A stretch of DNA of 64,000 nucleotides from Desulfobacteraceae bacterium (GCA_016844935.1 JAERTK010000292.1:1-64000); one strand, 5' to 3'; positions 16,686-24,612 are shown, numbered from the stretch's first letter. Notes: generated by a model not told the origin, from the letters alone. Numbers and translations are program-made.

Positions 16686-16997
16686 CTAATCCGCGTCCGT
16701 TTCTCCGCCGCCTGAAAGCTGGTAACGAAAGTAGCAATCGTCCTGGTCTGCCTCAAGGATTTCCCCGAATTTCTTCATGCTGGCCACATACCACATGACT
16801 TCCGAGGACGGAAGACCTGCCCCTTCGGCGATTTCCGGAACCGTTCGAGGCGTCTCCTTCAACTGCTCACGGATGGCCCGAAGGGCTTTGTTGTGTCCTT
16901 TTACTTTAGCGGCTGCGGCCTTGATCCACGCTTTTCGCTCCTTGCGAAGCGCCTTCATGGCGGCTTTCTGATCCGCGGTTTCTTCTTTTTTGCTCAT
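16686..16997 (-). CDS. Small winged-helix-like protein in the Hdr cluster
   Basis: A 103-residue protein with a Lys/Ala-rich helical first half and a short helix-turn-helix-like part (TVPEIAEGAGLPSSEVMWYVASMKKFG), ending in an acidic tail. I do not recognise an established function. Its position between HdrA and HdrC suggests either a small regulator or a structural accessory of the complex; a DNA-binding role is only suggested by the fold. It is separated from HdrA by 11 bp and clearly belongs to the operon. Confidence 0.7.
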   Translation of the reverse strand: MSKKEETADQKAAMKALRKERKAWIKAAAAKVKGHNKALRAIREQLKETPRTVPEIAEGAGLPSSEVMWYVASMKKFGEILEADQDDCYFRYQLSGGGETDAD

Positions 16998-17008
16998 GGC
17001 GCTCTCCC

Positions 17009-18952
17009 TTATGCCATTTCGGATGGCAGAATCTGGTCGGAAACGATCATGTCCACCATGTCTTCATATTGTTTCAAGGTCCATCCCTTGATGTTGATGG
17101 CGTTTTCAGGACAAACCGCCACGCAGGAGCCGCCACCGGTGCAAATGGCCGGGTTGACCTGTGCGCGCATCACCTTCTCGCCGTTTACGTCCATTTCCAC
17201 CAGGGTCAACGCCCCTTCATGGACACAGGCCGCTACACATGCCCCGTTTCCGTTACATTTGTTCAGATCCACTTCCGCCACAAAGGGATCCAGCTCCACG
17301 TAGCCGCGTTCCAGTAGGGCGGTCGCTTTGACGGCCGCCCCCGACGCGGCGGCGGTGGTTTCTCCCATATCAAAGGGCGCCTGGCAGGTTCCGGCCAGTA
17401 ACATACCCGACTGGGCGATTTCAACCGGCCGCAGTTTGGGATGCACTTCCAACAGGAATCCATCCACGCCAACGGATATTTTCATCATTTCAACCAGGTC
17501 GGAGATATCGCTGGATTCCATGCCCACGGCCAGAACCACCAGATCCACCGGCATTTCGATCTCTTCATCAAAGGTGAGGGTGTCTTTTACTTTGATATTA
17601 AGGGGGAAATCCCCGGAATCGGTGTTTCGGCTCACTTCAGGAGGTGCTCCCGCTTCAAAGCGGAAAAACACCACCTTTTTGCCGGAAGCATCCTCATAGA
17701 GTTCCTCCTGTCCCCGACCGTAGGTTCGGATGTCGCGATAAAAGTCAAAGACCCGTGTTTTCGGGTGCACTTCCCGGATCATGCTGGCGGCATGCAGCGT
17801 TGCACTGCAACAGGTTCTGGAGCAGTATTCATTGAGTTTTCCCTTGGCATCCGGCTCGTCAATGCCGGGGATCTGCCGGCTTCCCACACAGTGAATCATG
17901 GCCATATTGCGAATCTTTCTGCCACCCACCATCAGGGTGTCGCCGACCCCGTTTTTACGGTTTTCCGCCATCAGCCGGATCAGGTCCGGAAGGGTGATGA
18001 CTTCTTTGGACTCTCCGTACCGGTATTCTCCATGTCTCGGCTCGTAGGGTTTAAAACCGGTGGCCAGAACAATAGCGCCCGTTTCGATGTCTTGGGTCGT
18101 TGTCATTTCCGGAATGCTCGCAGGACATACACCGACCAGGGGAATAAATTCCCCAAAAGCTTTTTCCGACTCACCCCATCGTTTGATGTCGTCCTGGTAT
18201 GCAACCGATTCAGGCGGCTGCCGCATCAGGGTGAGCTTGAAATTTCCGATGAACCCCTCAAATGACGTGATCTGGGAACAGGTGTGTACGGTAATCTTTT
18301 CGTTGTCCAACACCTCACCCGTCAGTGACGTCACCAGTTCTGAAACCGGATCATCCGTTGGAAAGGCCCGGTCCCATTTAGCGGTCCATCCCCCCAGAAA
18401 CGGCGATTTTTCCACCAGCGTCACATCGAGTCCTCTGTGGGCCAGGTCCAGGGCACTTTTGAGGCCCGCAATACCGCCTCCGATGACGGTGACGTGTTTT
18501 TTCGCATCAACACGATAGGGGTCAAGGGGTTCAAGTTCCTTAGCCTTAGCGGCGGCCGCGGCCACCAGGCGGGTGGCCTTGTTGGTGGCTTGATCCCCAT
18601 GGTGCACCCAGCTCACCTGCTCTCGAATATTGGCATGTTCGTAGATGTAGGGGTTTCCACCTGCCCTTGAAATGGCGTTTCGAAAGGTGGTTTCATGGAG
18701 ATCCGGGGCGCAGGACGCCACCACCACCCGGTCCACCGTGCCGTTCTTGATGTCCTCCATGATCAGTTCCTGTCCCGGATCCGAGCACATGAACACATCG
18801 CTTTGTACCTTGGCGACCCCGGGAATTTTTTCCGCATTCTTACAGACCTCTTCCACGGCCACGTGATCGGAAATATTGCCGCCACAGTGGCAGACGTAAA
18901 CGCCGACCTTCTGTCCGGTACTTGGCTTTTTATCCTTGTTGTCATCCGCCAT
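17009..18952 (-). CDS. hdrA: HdrA-like FAD/iron-sulfur flavoprotein (QmoB-like)
   Basis: A roughly 647-residue protein. It starts with the HdrA-type VGVYVCHCGGNISD and ASCAPDLHETTFR cysteine motifs, then an FAD-binding GGGIAGLKSALDLA, the HdrA cluster motif YCSRTCCSATLHAA and two C-terminal ferredoxin motifs (CNGNGACVAACV, CTGGGSCVAVCP). HdrA carries the flavin that can split electron pairs (bifurcation). The ATG at 18952 follows a GGGAG site; the upstream TTG is less likely. With the neighbouring QmoA-like protein and MvhD it probably forms a cytoplasmic electron-transfer module. All key cysteines are normal Cys codons, unlike the selenocysteine HdrA of some relatives. Confidence 0.88.
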   Translation of the reverse strand: MADDNKDKKPSTGQKVGVYVCHCGGNISDHVAVEEVCKNAEKIPGVAKVQSDVFMCSDPGQELIMEDIKNGTVDRVVVASCAPDLHETTFRNAISRAGGNPYIYEHANIREQVSWVHHGDQATNKATRLVAAAAAKAKELEPLDPYRVDAKKHVTVIGGGIAGLKSALDLAHRGLDVTLVEKSPFLGGWTAKWDRAFPTDDPVSELVTSLTGEVLDNEKITVHTCSQITSFEGFIGNFKLTLMRQPPESVAYQDDIKRWGESEKAFGEFIPLVGVCPASIPEMTTTQDIETGAIVLATGFKPYEPRHGEYRYGESKEVITLPDLIRLMAENRKNGVGDTLMVGGRKIRNMAMIHCVGSRQIPGIDEPDAKGKLNEYCSRTCCSATLHAASMIREVHPKTRVFDFYRDIRTYGRGQEELYEDASGKKVVFFRFEAGAPPEVSRNTDSGDFPLNIKVKDTLTFDEEIEMPVDLVVLAVGMESSDISDLVEMMKISVGVDGFLLEVHPKLRPVEIAQSGMLLAGTCQAPFDMGETTAAASGAAVKATALLERGYVELDPFVAEVDLNKCNGNGACVAACVHEGALTLVEMDVNGEKVMRAQVNPAICTGGGSCVAVCPENAINIKGWTLKQYEDMVDMIVSDQILPSEMA

Positions 18953-18990
18953 TATGCTGTCTCCCAAATGGTTTCGCGCTTGGTCCTATC

Positions 18991-20292
18991 CTACGCCGCA
19001 AGTTTTCGGCGGCGCTTCGTGAGATAATTGGAGGCCTCCATGGCCGCGGCGCCCGCCTCGACGATCGTATCTACAATGTCCTTGGGTCCCGCCGCCACGC
19101 CCGCCACGAAAATCCCTTCCATGTCCGTCAGTGTCGGAGCAATCTTGGGCTGTATGGTTTTGATGAAGGCATCGTCCCCCTTGGAAACAGCGCACACATT
19201 TTCCGGGTTCCACCCGGCCACCATGCCCAGCGACAGAATAACCAGATCATGTTCAGCAGTCTTGACGCCGCCGTCTTTCCCTTGGGCTTCGTAGTGAAGT
19301 TTGACGCTGCCGTTTTCGCCCGGATCAATGGTGGCCACTTTTCCTTTGATAAACTCTACGCCCATGGCCTTGGAATTTTGATAGAACTGTTCATACCCTT
19401 TTCCAAAAGCCCGAATATCCATATAGTAAATGGCGATATCGGCCATTGGAACGGCGCCGGAGAGCAACATGGCCTGTTTGATGGCGTACATGCAGCACAC
19501 CCGCGAGCAGTAGGAAACCCCCATGCTCTTGTCTCTGGATCCGGCGCATTGAATGAAAGCAATGGAATCAGGTTCCATGCCGTCGGATGGCCTGAGCACA
19601 CGGTTGTATGGGCCATGGGGCGCCAGCAGTCGCTCCATTTGAAGGGCGTTGATGACGTTGGGAATTTCACCATACCCGTACTGTTGTTTGTCTTCTACCG
19701 GTGTGAATTCAAAGCCGGTGGTAATGACCGCTGTTTTGGCCGTCAGGGTAAAACTCTCAGGTTTCTGGAAGTAATCAACGGCATTTGTGGGGCACACCTT
19801 GGCGCACTTTCCGCAGAGGGTGCAGTTTTCCACATCCATGAGGGCCACCTGGGGAATGGCGTTGGAAAATGGTATATAAATCGCCTTGCGTGCGGCAAAT
19901 CCGCCCTGTTCTTCATCGGAAACAAAAACGGGGCAGTTGTACTCGCATTGTCGGCAACCGATGCACTTGATTTCGTCAACAAATCTGGCTTTCTGAGTGA
20001 CCAGGGCTGTGATTTCGCCGCCGGTTTTTTTAAGGGATTGCAGTTCGCAATAAGTAAAGCTGGTAATATTGGGATGATGGGCCGCCGCCGACATTTTGGG
20101 GGTTGTAATGCAGCTGGCGCAGTCCAGGGTGGGGAAGACCTTGGAAAGCCGGATCATCTTGCCTCCGATGGTGGCATCTCTTTCAACAATGGCCACCTTG
20201 AAATCCTGGTCGGCCAAATCGAGAGCCGTCTGCAGCCCTGCGATGCCACCCCCCACTACCAGCGCGTCGAATTCAATTTTGTTTGTGGACAT
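18991..20292 (-). CDS. HdrA/QmoA-like FAD/iron-sulfur flavoprotein
   Basis: A 433-residue protein with FAD motif VVGGGIAGLQTALDLAD, cysteine segment LDCASCITTPKM, two inserted ferredoxin motifs (CIGCRQCEYNCP, CTLCGKCAKVCP) and the HdrA motif YCSRVCCMYAIKQAML. QmoA in sulfate reducers and HdrA in methanogens share this plan. It is shorter than the second HdrA-like protein encoded downstream, and the two likely form a heterodimer as QmoA and QmoB do. No membrane subunit (QmoC) is encoded, so the complex here is probably soluble. It lies 104 bp after MvhD, separated by a hairpin. Confidence 0.88.
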   Translation of the reverse strand: MSTNKIEFDALVVGGGIAGLQTALDLADQDFKVAIVERDATIGGKMIRLSKVFPTLDCASCITTPKMSAAAHHPNITSFTYCELQSLKKTGGEITALVTQKARFVDEIKCIGCRQCEYNCPVFVSDEEQGGFAARKAIYIPFSNAIPQVALMDVENCTLCGKCAKVCPTNAVDYFQKPESFTLTAKTAVITTGFEFTPVEDKQQYGYGEIPNVINALQMERLLAPHGPYNRVLRPSDGMEPDSIAFIQCAGSRDKSMGVSYCSRVCCMYAIKQAMLLSGAVPMADIAIYYMDIRAFGKGYEQFYQNSKAMGVEFIKGKVATIDPGENGSVKLHYEAQGKDGGVKTAEHDLVILSLGMVAGWNPENVCAVSKGDDAFIKTIQPKIAPTLTDMEGIFVAGVAAGPKDIVDTIVEAGAAAMEASNYLTKRRRKLAA

Positions 20293-20332
20293 CCGTCTTT
20301 CCTTTCGTCTTTCCTTGAACCTGACATCCTTT

Positions 20333-20391
20333 CACAGGGTGCAGAAAAAGCAGCGTAGAATTTCATCCTGCCCTGGCAACTGCACCCTGTG
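20333..20391 (-). repeat. Long-range inverted repeat between mvhD and the QmoA-like gene
   Basis: Perfect 12-bp arms CACAGGGTGCAG (20333-20344) and CTGCACCCTGTG (20380-20391) enclose 35 bases. No T run follows. It is likely an mRNA stem-loop that tunes the relative expression of the flanking genes or blocks exonucleases. Confidence 0.6.
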
Positions 20392-20396
20392 GACTT

Positions 20397-20822
20397 TTAT
20401 GCTGCCTCTTTTTTTTCGGCCCCAGGAGGCCCCAACTCGGTCAGAAGCTCGTTCATCTGGTTTACTTCCTTGACAAAGGCCTTGGTGCAGACCGTGCAAA
20501 CCCCGGTAAGACGAAGCCTGCGGGGGTCCAGACCCTGCTCCCTCATCATGGCGTACACCTTGTCCACTCGCGTGGCCAGGGCCGGATAGGCGCCGTCATA
20601 GGGGCATTCCACGCCGCAACTCATGATGATGATGCCGTAAATCCCTTTGTTGAAGCAGTCCAGATAGAACTGCTCGGGAAACATGACCGGCGCTCTGACC
20701 CGCATAACATAGGAGTTTTCCGGGTAACTCATGTGGGCCTGGCCCACTGCGTTGGCACCCGGATAGGCGCAGTCTTCGGTCGCCAATATCAAAATCTTTG
20801 CCTGGTTTTCCTGGGTTGCCAT
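20397..20822 (-). CDS. mvhD: MvhD-like iron-sulfur subunit of an Hdr-type complex
   Basis: A 141-residue protein matching MvhD/FrhD-type subunits: ILILATEDCAYPGANAVGQ opening, a middle MSCGVECPYDGAYPA cysteine cluster, a TRVDKVYAMMREQGLDPRRLRL helix and GVCTVCTKAF. In Hdr complexes this [2Fe-2S] protein bridges an electron donor such as hydrogenase or formate dehydrogenase to HdrA; QmoB carries it as a fused domain. Here it is a separate gene 15 bp after tusA. No hydrogenase is encoded in the window, so the donor is unknown. Confidence 0.85.
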   Translation of the reverse strand: MATQENQAKILILATEDCAYPGANAVGQAHMSYPENSYVMRVRAPVMFPEQFYLDCFNKGIYGIIIMSCGVECPYDGAYPALATRVDKVYAMMREQGLDPRRLRLTGVCTVCTKAFVKEVNQMNELLTELGPPGAEKKEAA

Positions 20823-20837
20823 TTTGGGCTCCCTCGC

Positions 20838-21092
20838 CTATTTTTGTCGTTTGACAAACAGTCTGTCTGCGCCGTCAACACTCAGCAGACCCAGATAATC
20901 GTGGCCTACTTTCTTGGCCCATCTGGGAATGTCGTTCTTGCTTCCGGGATCATTGGACAGGATCTCAAGGATCTGACCCACTTGAACATTTCCCATGCCC
21001 TTTTTGGCCTCCAGTAATGGCCCCGGACAAGAAACACCCCGAGCGTCTACGACATTATCCGCCTGAATGGTGTTAAGATCTATTTCTCCCAT
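20838..21092 (-). CDS. tusA: TusA-family sulfur carrier
   Basis: An 84-residue TusA/SirA-like protein with the canonical motif VSCPGPLLEAKKGM (Cys-Pro-x-Pro), where the Cys binds persulfide sulfur. The remainder (VGQILEILSNDPGSKNDIPRWAKKVGH) fits the two-layer fold. TusA hands sulfur to DsrE and, in sulfur oxidisers and disproportionators, to Hdr-like or Dsr enzymes. It has a good GGAGG site and follows the first TusA-like gene by 65 bp. Confidence 0.9.
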   Translation of the reverse strand: MGEIDLNTIQADNVVDARGVSCPGPLLEAKKGMGNVQVGQILEILSNDPGSKNDIPRWAKKVGHDYLGLLSVDGADRLFVKRQK

Positions 21093-21157
21093 GGTACATC
21101 CTCCTTCTTTCTGTTGTTGTTCACGTTTTTGCGCCTGAAATAAGGCGATGCCCCTTA

Positions 21158-21397
21158 TTATCCTCGGCGAATTAACATCCGGTGATAGTCGGGGTACTGT
21201 TTGACGTCAATGACTCTGTCATTCCCATTCCTTAAAATAGAAGGGAAATTCTTAAGGGTTTCAGGATCCGTGCTGTACAATTCCAGAATCTGGCCCGGTT
21301 TCATGCGGGTTAACCAGCTCTTGGCCTTAAGGATGCACCAAGGGCAACTCCATCCTCGCAAATCCAGAACCTTTTCAATTTCAAACTCATCTTTCAC
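21158..21397 (-). CDS. TusA-like protein with CPWC active-site variant
   Basis: A 79-residue TusA-fold protein, first gene of the long operon. Where TusA has Cys-Pro-x-Pro it reads GWSCPWCILKAK, giving a CxxC pair that could form a disulfide or bind metal as well as carry sulfur. The rest (MKPGQILELYSTDPETLKNFPSIL) is typical. The start lies about 41 bp after a -12 element, so this is the promoter-proximal gene. A role as a redox-active partner of the canonical TusA is inference. Confidence 0.87.
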   Translation of the reverse strand: MKDEFEIEKVLDLRGWSCPWCILKAKSWLTRMKPGQILELYSTDPETLKNFPSILRNGNDRVIDVKQYPDYHRMLIRRG

Positions 21398-21437
21398 ATT
21401 TTACCTCTATCATGAAAATGCTTTGGCTTTTACGGAC

Positions 21438-21454
21438 TGCAAATATAGTGCCAA
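21438..21454 (-). promoter_or_regulatory. Sigma54 (-24/-12) promoter of the sulfur operon
   Basis: On the minus strand TTGGCAC (21454-21448), five bases, TTGCA (21442-21438): an essentially consensus -24/-12 element with GG and GC at the required 10-base spacing. It lies 41 bp before the first TusA-like gene and is divergent from an NtrC-type activator gene. Confidence 0.85.
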
Positions 21455-21554
21455 TAGTTCCACAAAAGCCAAAGCGCAATCTAAGATGTTGATTTATTGA
21501 TTAGAATACGGGTTTAGTTGAATTTTGTTGCGTTTATACCCTTAACGCCCTATT

Positions 21555-21570
21555 ATTAACATGTGTTAAT
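21555..21570. promoter_or_regulatory. Upstream activator palindrome, operon 1
   Basis: ATTAACA-TG-TGTTAAT, a perfect 7+2+7 inverted repeat about 100 bp upstream of the -24 box, flanked by further GTTAA/TTAAC half sites at 21542-21587. The same core recurs at 24834-24847 ahead of the second sigma54 promoter. It is the probable binding site of the activator encoded at 21620. Confidence 0.7.
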
Positions 21571-21619
21571 TGATGTTAAGGTTTTAACGTCTATGGATGC
21601 TTACCGGTCGGAGGTGAAA

Positions 21620-23005
21620 ATGTTTGACAAAGAATACAGCCAGTACTGGAAGACCGTGGTGGACACCATGTTGGATGGCCTCATGGTGGTGGATCCCGGC
21701 GGCATCATCCTTTCCGTGAACAACGCCTTTGAAACGCTGACAGGCTATGGGGAAAAGGAGTTAATCGGTCAGCCCTGCACCGTACTGGAATGCAACACCT
21801 GTTTTCGTTCAATGGAATTGGGCGGTGTGAAGCACTGCGAACTTTTTGATGTGGGGAATGTCCGCCACAAACGATGCGTGCTTAAGCGAAAAAATGGTGC
21901 ACAGGTGCATGTGCTCAAGAATGCGGCTGTTTTAAAGGACAAGGACGGTATCGTCGTCGGCGCTGTGGAAAACCTGGCCGATTGCACAGAACTGGTGGAC
22001 AGGGACCGGGTGATTAGTTCGCTCCGGCAGGAGTTGAGTATTGAGGAGAGCTTTGAAGGGATTATCGGAAAATCCCCTGTCATGCAGCAGGTCTTTGATC
22101 TCATTCGAAGTGCGGCCGATTCCGAGGCCCCCGTGGCCATCTACGGCGAAAGTGGTACGGGCAAGGAACTGGCGGCATCGGCCATACACCGGTTAGGAGG
22201 GCGCTCAGAAGGGCCATTTGTCAAAGTAAACTGTGCGGCGCTAAATGAATCCTTGTTGGAAAGTGAACTGTTCGGCCACGTGAAAGGGGCTTTTACAGGG
22301 GCCGATCGCAACCGAAAGGGGCGCTTTGAAGCGGCCAACGGAGGGGATATATTCTTGGATGAAATCGGAGACATTCCCCTTTCCACCCAGGTGAAGCTGC
22401 TTCGGGTGTTGCAGGAAAAGGAGATCGAAAAGGTTGGGGACCACAAACCCCTTACCATTGATGTGCGCATTATTACGGCCACCAACAAGGATCTTAAAGT
22501 GCTCATAGAAGAAGGCCGCTTTAGGGAAGATCTTTATTATCGCGTGGGCGTCATCCCCATCTATTTGCCGCCCCTCAGAGAGCGGCGTGAAGACATCCCC
22601 CTGCTAGTGGATGTCTTTATCAGCCGAATCGGGATCAGGAGCCGAAAAAATATTACAGGTATGGAAGAGGAAGCTTTGGAAAGGCTGGTGAATTACGACT
22701 GGCCCGGCAATATCCGCGAGCTGATCAATGCCATTGAATACGCCTTTGTGCTTTGCCCGGGGGATGAGATTCAAATAAATAATTTTCCGCCCAACATCAC
22801 CGGAAAAAATGGGGTTTCCTTGGCAAAACACCCGAAAAAAAACCGCCGAGCGAGTTCCGATCAAAAGGATATTCTTCTGGATGCTTTGAAAAAAACCGGC
22901 GGAAATAAGTCCCAGGCGGCTAAAATTCTGGGGATTAGCCGCGTGACCCTGTGGAAACGCCTCAAGGAACATGATATTCAGGTGAACAGGGCGGTCCAGA
23001 GCTGA
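21620..23005 (+). CDS. Sigma54-dependent activator with cysteine-rich PAS sensor
   Basis: A 461-residue NtrC-family protein: PAS (about 8-122), AAA+ domain (GKSPVMQQV, Walker A GESGTGKE, GAFTGA loop, Walker B GGDIFLDEIGD, RVLQEKE, DWPGNIREL) and a Fis-type helix-turn-helix (GNKSQAAKILGISRVTLWKRLK). There is no receiver, so signals enter through the PAS, which holds Cys53, 58, 61, 73 and 86, a spacing suited to a metal, iron-sulfur or thiol/sulfane sensor. Start: ATG 21620 has GGAGG five bases upstream; an in-frame GTG at 21563 falls inside the upstream palindrome and has no such site. It likely drives both sulfur operons on its flanks. Confidence 0.9.
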   Translation: MFDKEYSQYWKTVVDTMLDGLMVVDPGGIILSVNNAFETLTGYGEKELIGQPCTVLECNTCFRSMELGGVKHCELFDVGNVRHKRCVLKRKNGAQVHVLKNAAVLKDKDGIVVGAVENLADCTELVDRDRVISSLRQELSIEESFEGIIGKSPVMQQVFDLIRSAADSEAPVAIYGESGTGKELAASAIHRLGGRSEGPFVKVNCAALNESLLESELFGHVKGAFTGADRNRKGRFEAANGGDIFLDEIGDIPLSTQVKLLRVLQEKEIEKVGDHKPLTIDVRIITATNKDLKVLIEEGRFREDLYYRVGVIPIYLPPLRERREDIPLLVDVFISRIGIRSRKNITGMEEEALERLVNYDWPGNIRELINAIEYAFVLCPGDEIQINNFPPNITGKNGVSLAKHPKKNRRASSDQKDILLDALKKTGGNKSQAAKILGISRVTLWKRLKEHDIQVNRAVQS

Positions 23006-23008
23006 CGA

Positions 23009-23713
23009 CTACTCAAAAAGTATCCTGTTATACTGGATACCCGCCTTATCAAATTCCGTATAGACGGAAACCAGCCGCCTGTTGGCCAGTTCTCTGGCGG
23101 TTTGCACCTCCAACCCTTCCCTGCCCATGGCGAAACATGAAAAACATCGATGGCACGTGTGGGTCTCTCCCAGGTAGTTCACATGGAAATTGGCGGAGAA
23201 AAACATGCGTTTTTCGCTGTAGTTGGCGAAATTTTCCACTGCTGGAAAATTTTCCAGGGAAACCTCAATGTCAATTTTCTCCCCGTCCTTGGCAATGTGG
23301 ATATAGTCCTCCAGGATGAGGGTGGCCACGAAGTTATCCCGATTCTTTTCGAAACGCGCCAGCATGTCTTCCAGGACAAAAAGATTTTCTTCCAGCGTAA
23401 TCCCGGCTTTTTCCAATGCCTTGTAGTCCCGTTTAAGATAACGATTGGCAACCATGACCGCCTGGGATACGTGGGGGCACAGATTGTGGAGGCACCCCCG
23501 TGAATAGCACTTTCTGAACTCATAGGGTTCACTATCAATGGCGCCGGAAAAAAGAGAGAAAAACAGGAATGCGCGGAAGGGGCTTTCTTCGTGAACCAGA
23601 TCAACCTCATTAATCTCGAATGAGTTGTTGACCGTTACGGTTGCACCTTTCTGTTTTAATAACACCAGGTCTACAATGCTGATCGGCGGATTGTGAACGA
23701 TCATTTCGTTCAT
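23009..23713 (-). CDS. Conserved-looking cysteine-rich protein of unknown function
   Basis: A 234-residue soluble protein, last gene of the second sigma54 operon; its stop lies 3 bp from the stop of the convergent activator. I do not recognise the family. It has two cysteine clusters, CYSRGCLHNLCPH (about residue 69) and CHRCFSC (about residue 190), each suited to zinc or an iron-sulfur cluster, with a helical middle (SQAVMVANRYLKRDYKALEKAG). The operon context of Dsr-like carriers suggests a part in sulfur handling. Confidence 0.75.
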   Translation of the reverse strand: MNEMIVHNPPISIVDLVLLKQKGATVTVNNSFEINEVDLVHEESPFRAFLFFSLFSGAIDSEPYEFRKCYSRGCLHNLCPHVSQAVMVANRYLKRDYKALEKAGITLEENLFVLEDMLARFEKNRDNFVATLILEDYIHIAKDGEKIDIEVSLENFPAVENFANYSEKRMFFSANFHVNYLGETHTCHRCFSCFAMGREGLEVQTARELANRRLVSVYTEFDKAGIQYNRILFE

Positions 23714-23795
23714 CGCACATCTCCTTTGGGAATTGCGGGGTGAATCTTGATTTTGACCCTACATTAACATTCGCTCCAATGGGGCCGCTGCGCTA

Positions 23796-23975
23796 TTACC
23801 ACCAACTGATGACCTTGTCGTGATCGTGCTCAAAGATCAAATCGATCAGCTTTCCGTAGTCCGGTTCCCCCTGGTACAGGGCGAATTCCGAAAATTCTTT
23901 CCCCTGGGAGAGGATCCCCGCCAGGGTTTTGGTGGTTTGGTCGGGCTCTGATTTATATATGTGCAGAATTTTCAT
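23796..23975 (-). CDS. 59-residue DsrH/TusB-like small protein
   Basis: A 59-codon gene with an AGGAGC ribosome site: it begins MKILHIYKSEPDQTTKTL and ends IFEHDHDKVISWW. The opening strand and terminal Trp resemble the small DsrH/TusB partners of the DsrEFH ring, but the conserved DsrH cysteine is not present, so the assignment is tentative. Its neighbours are DsrE- and DsrF-like, which supports a three-part set. Spacing to the upstream gene is 11 bp. Confidence 0.65.
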   Translation of the reverse strand: MKILHIYKSEPDQTTKTLAGILSQGKEFSEFALYQGEPDYGKLIDLIFEHDHDKVISWW

Positions 23976-23986
23976 GGTGGATGCTC

Positions 23987-24280
23987 CTAAAAGGGGACGA
24001 TCAGGTCCATTGTTTTAAGTTTTTCGCCGATTTCTTCCAGGCTCAGGTACTGAAAGCCGTGCTTATCCGCATTTGTTTTATTGTTGGAGTAGTACTCACA
24101 TTCCATATCCTCAAGCCACTCGAGATTCTCTTTGTAGGCTTCGGTCATGTCCACTTCAATATCCAAAACGAACATGTAGGAATAGATATTTTCAACGGCC
24201 AGCCCCAGGGTGGATCGTGAACCTTCCCAGAGATCTTCTTTTCGGCGCACCAGAAACGCCACATGCTGAACATTTTCCAT
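23987..24280 (-). CDS. DsrF/TusC-like small protein
   Basis: A 97-residue protein: [40 protein letters not shown] is the usual beta-alpha opening of the DsrE/DsrF fold (hydrophobic strand, basic loop, helix with GLA). The C-terminal half is acidic and lacks an obvious carrier cysteine except Cys61. Family placement rests on pattern only. Second gene of the small operon, 23 bp after the DsrE-like gene. Confidence 0.65.
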   Translation of the reverse strand: MENVQHVAFLVRRKEDLWEGSRSTLGLAVENIYSYMFVLDIEVDMTEAYKENLEWLEDMECEYYSNNKTNADKHGFQYLSLEEIGEKLKTMDLIVPF

Positions 24281-24303
24281 TTTTTAAGGTCCCCCCTTCT
24301 TTG

Positions 24304-24612
24304 CTAGAAAACAATGTAACGGTCGCCCTCTTCGATCAATTCCCCATTCCTGGCCTGGGTGGCGAAATCCTCTTTCGCGATGCCCTGGACCGGTGGTTTT
24401 AGATTGTGGCTTTCAAAGCCAACATTGCACAGGCTCATATTGGCCATCCCCTCAAGTTCTCCAAACCGGGGGTCCTGGGTTAACAGGGTTCCCAGGTGAC
24501 TGAAAAAGAGGGTCACATCAACATCGCCCTTTTCCTGTGCGGCCTTGCAAAAGTTGATGAGTTTGTCCAAATGTTGATCGGAACTCACAAAAACGCCTAA
24601 CTTTTTCCCCAT
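24304..24612 (-). CDS. DsrE-like protein (first gene of second sigma54 operon)
   Basis: A 102-residue protein, MGKKLGVFVSSDQHLDKLINFCKAA at the start and a middle FFSHLGTLLTQDPRFGELEGM, a DsrE/DrsE-like flavodoxin-style fold. Cys residues occur in INFCKAA and SLCNVGFE. The ATG at 24612 has an AGGAGAG site; longer in-frame readings to 24816 contain an Asn-rich stretch and overlap the promoter, so they are rejected. DsrE-like proteins pass sulfur to TusA and its partners. Confidence 0.75.
   Translation of the reverse strand: MGKKLGVFVSSDQHLDKLINFCKAAQEKGDVDVTLFFSHLGTLLTQDPRFGELEGMANMSLCNVGFESHNLKPPVQGIAKEDFATQARNGELIEEGDRYIVF

Noticed and set aside
18922-20358. Plus-strand open frame of ~478 codons opposite the QmoA-like gene
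   Set aside because: Antisense shadow of a high-GC gene; no domain, no ribosome site, runs across gene boundaries.
21563-21619. Upstream GTG start for the sigma54 activator
   Set aside because: It lies inside the activator palindrome with no ribosome site; ATG 21620 has GGAGG at five bases.
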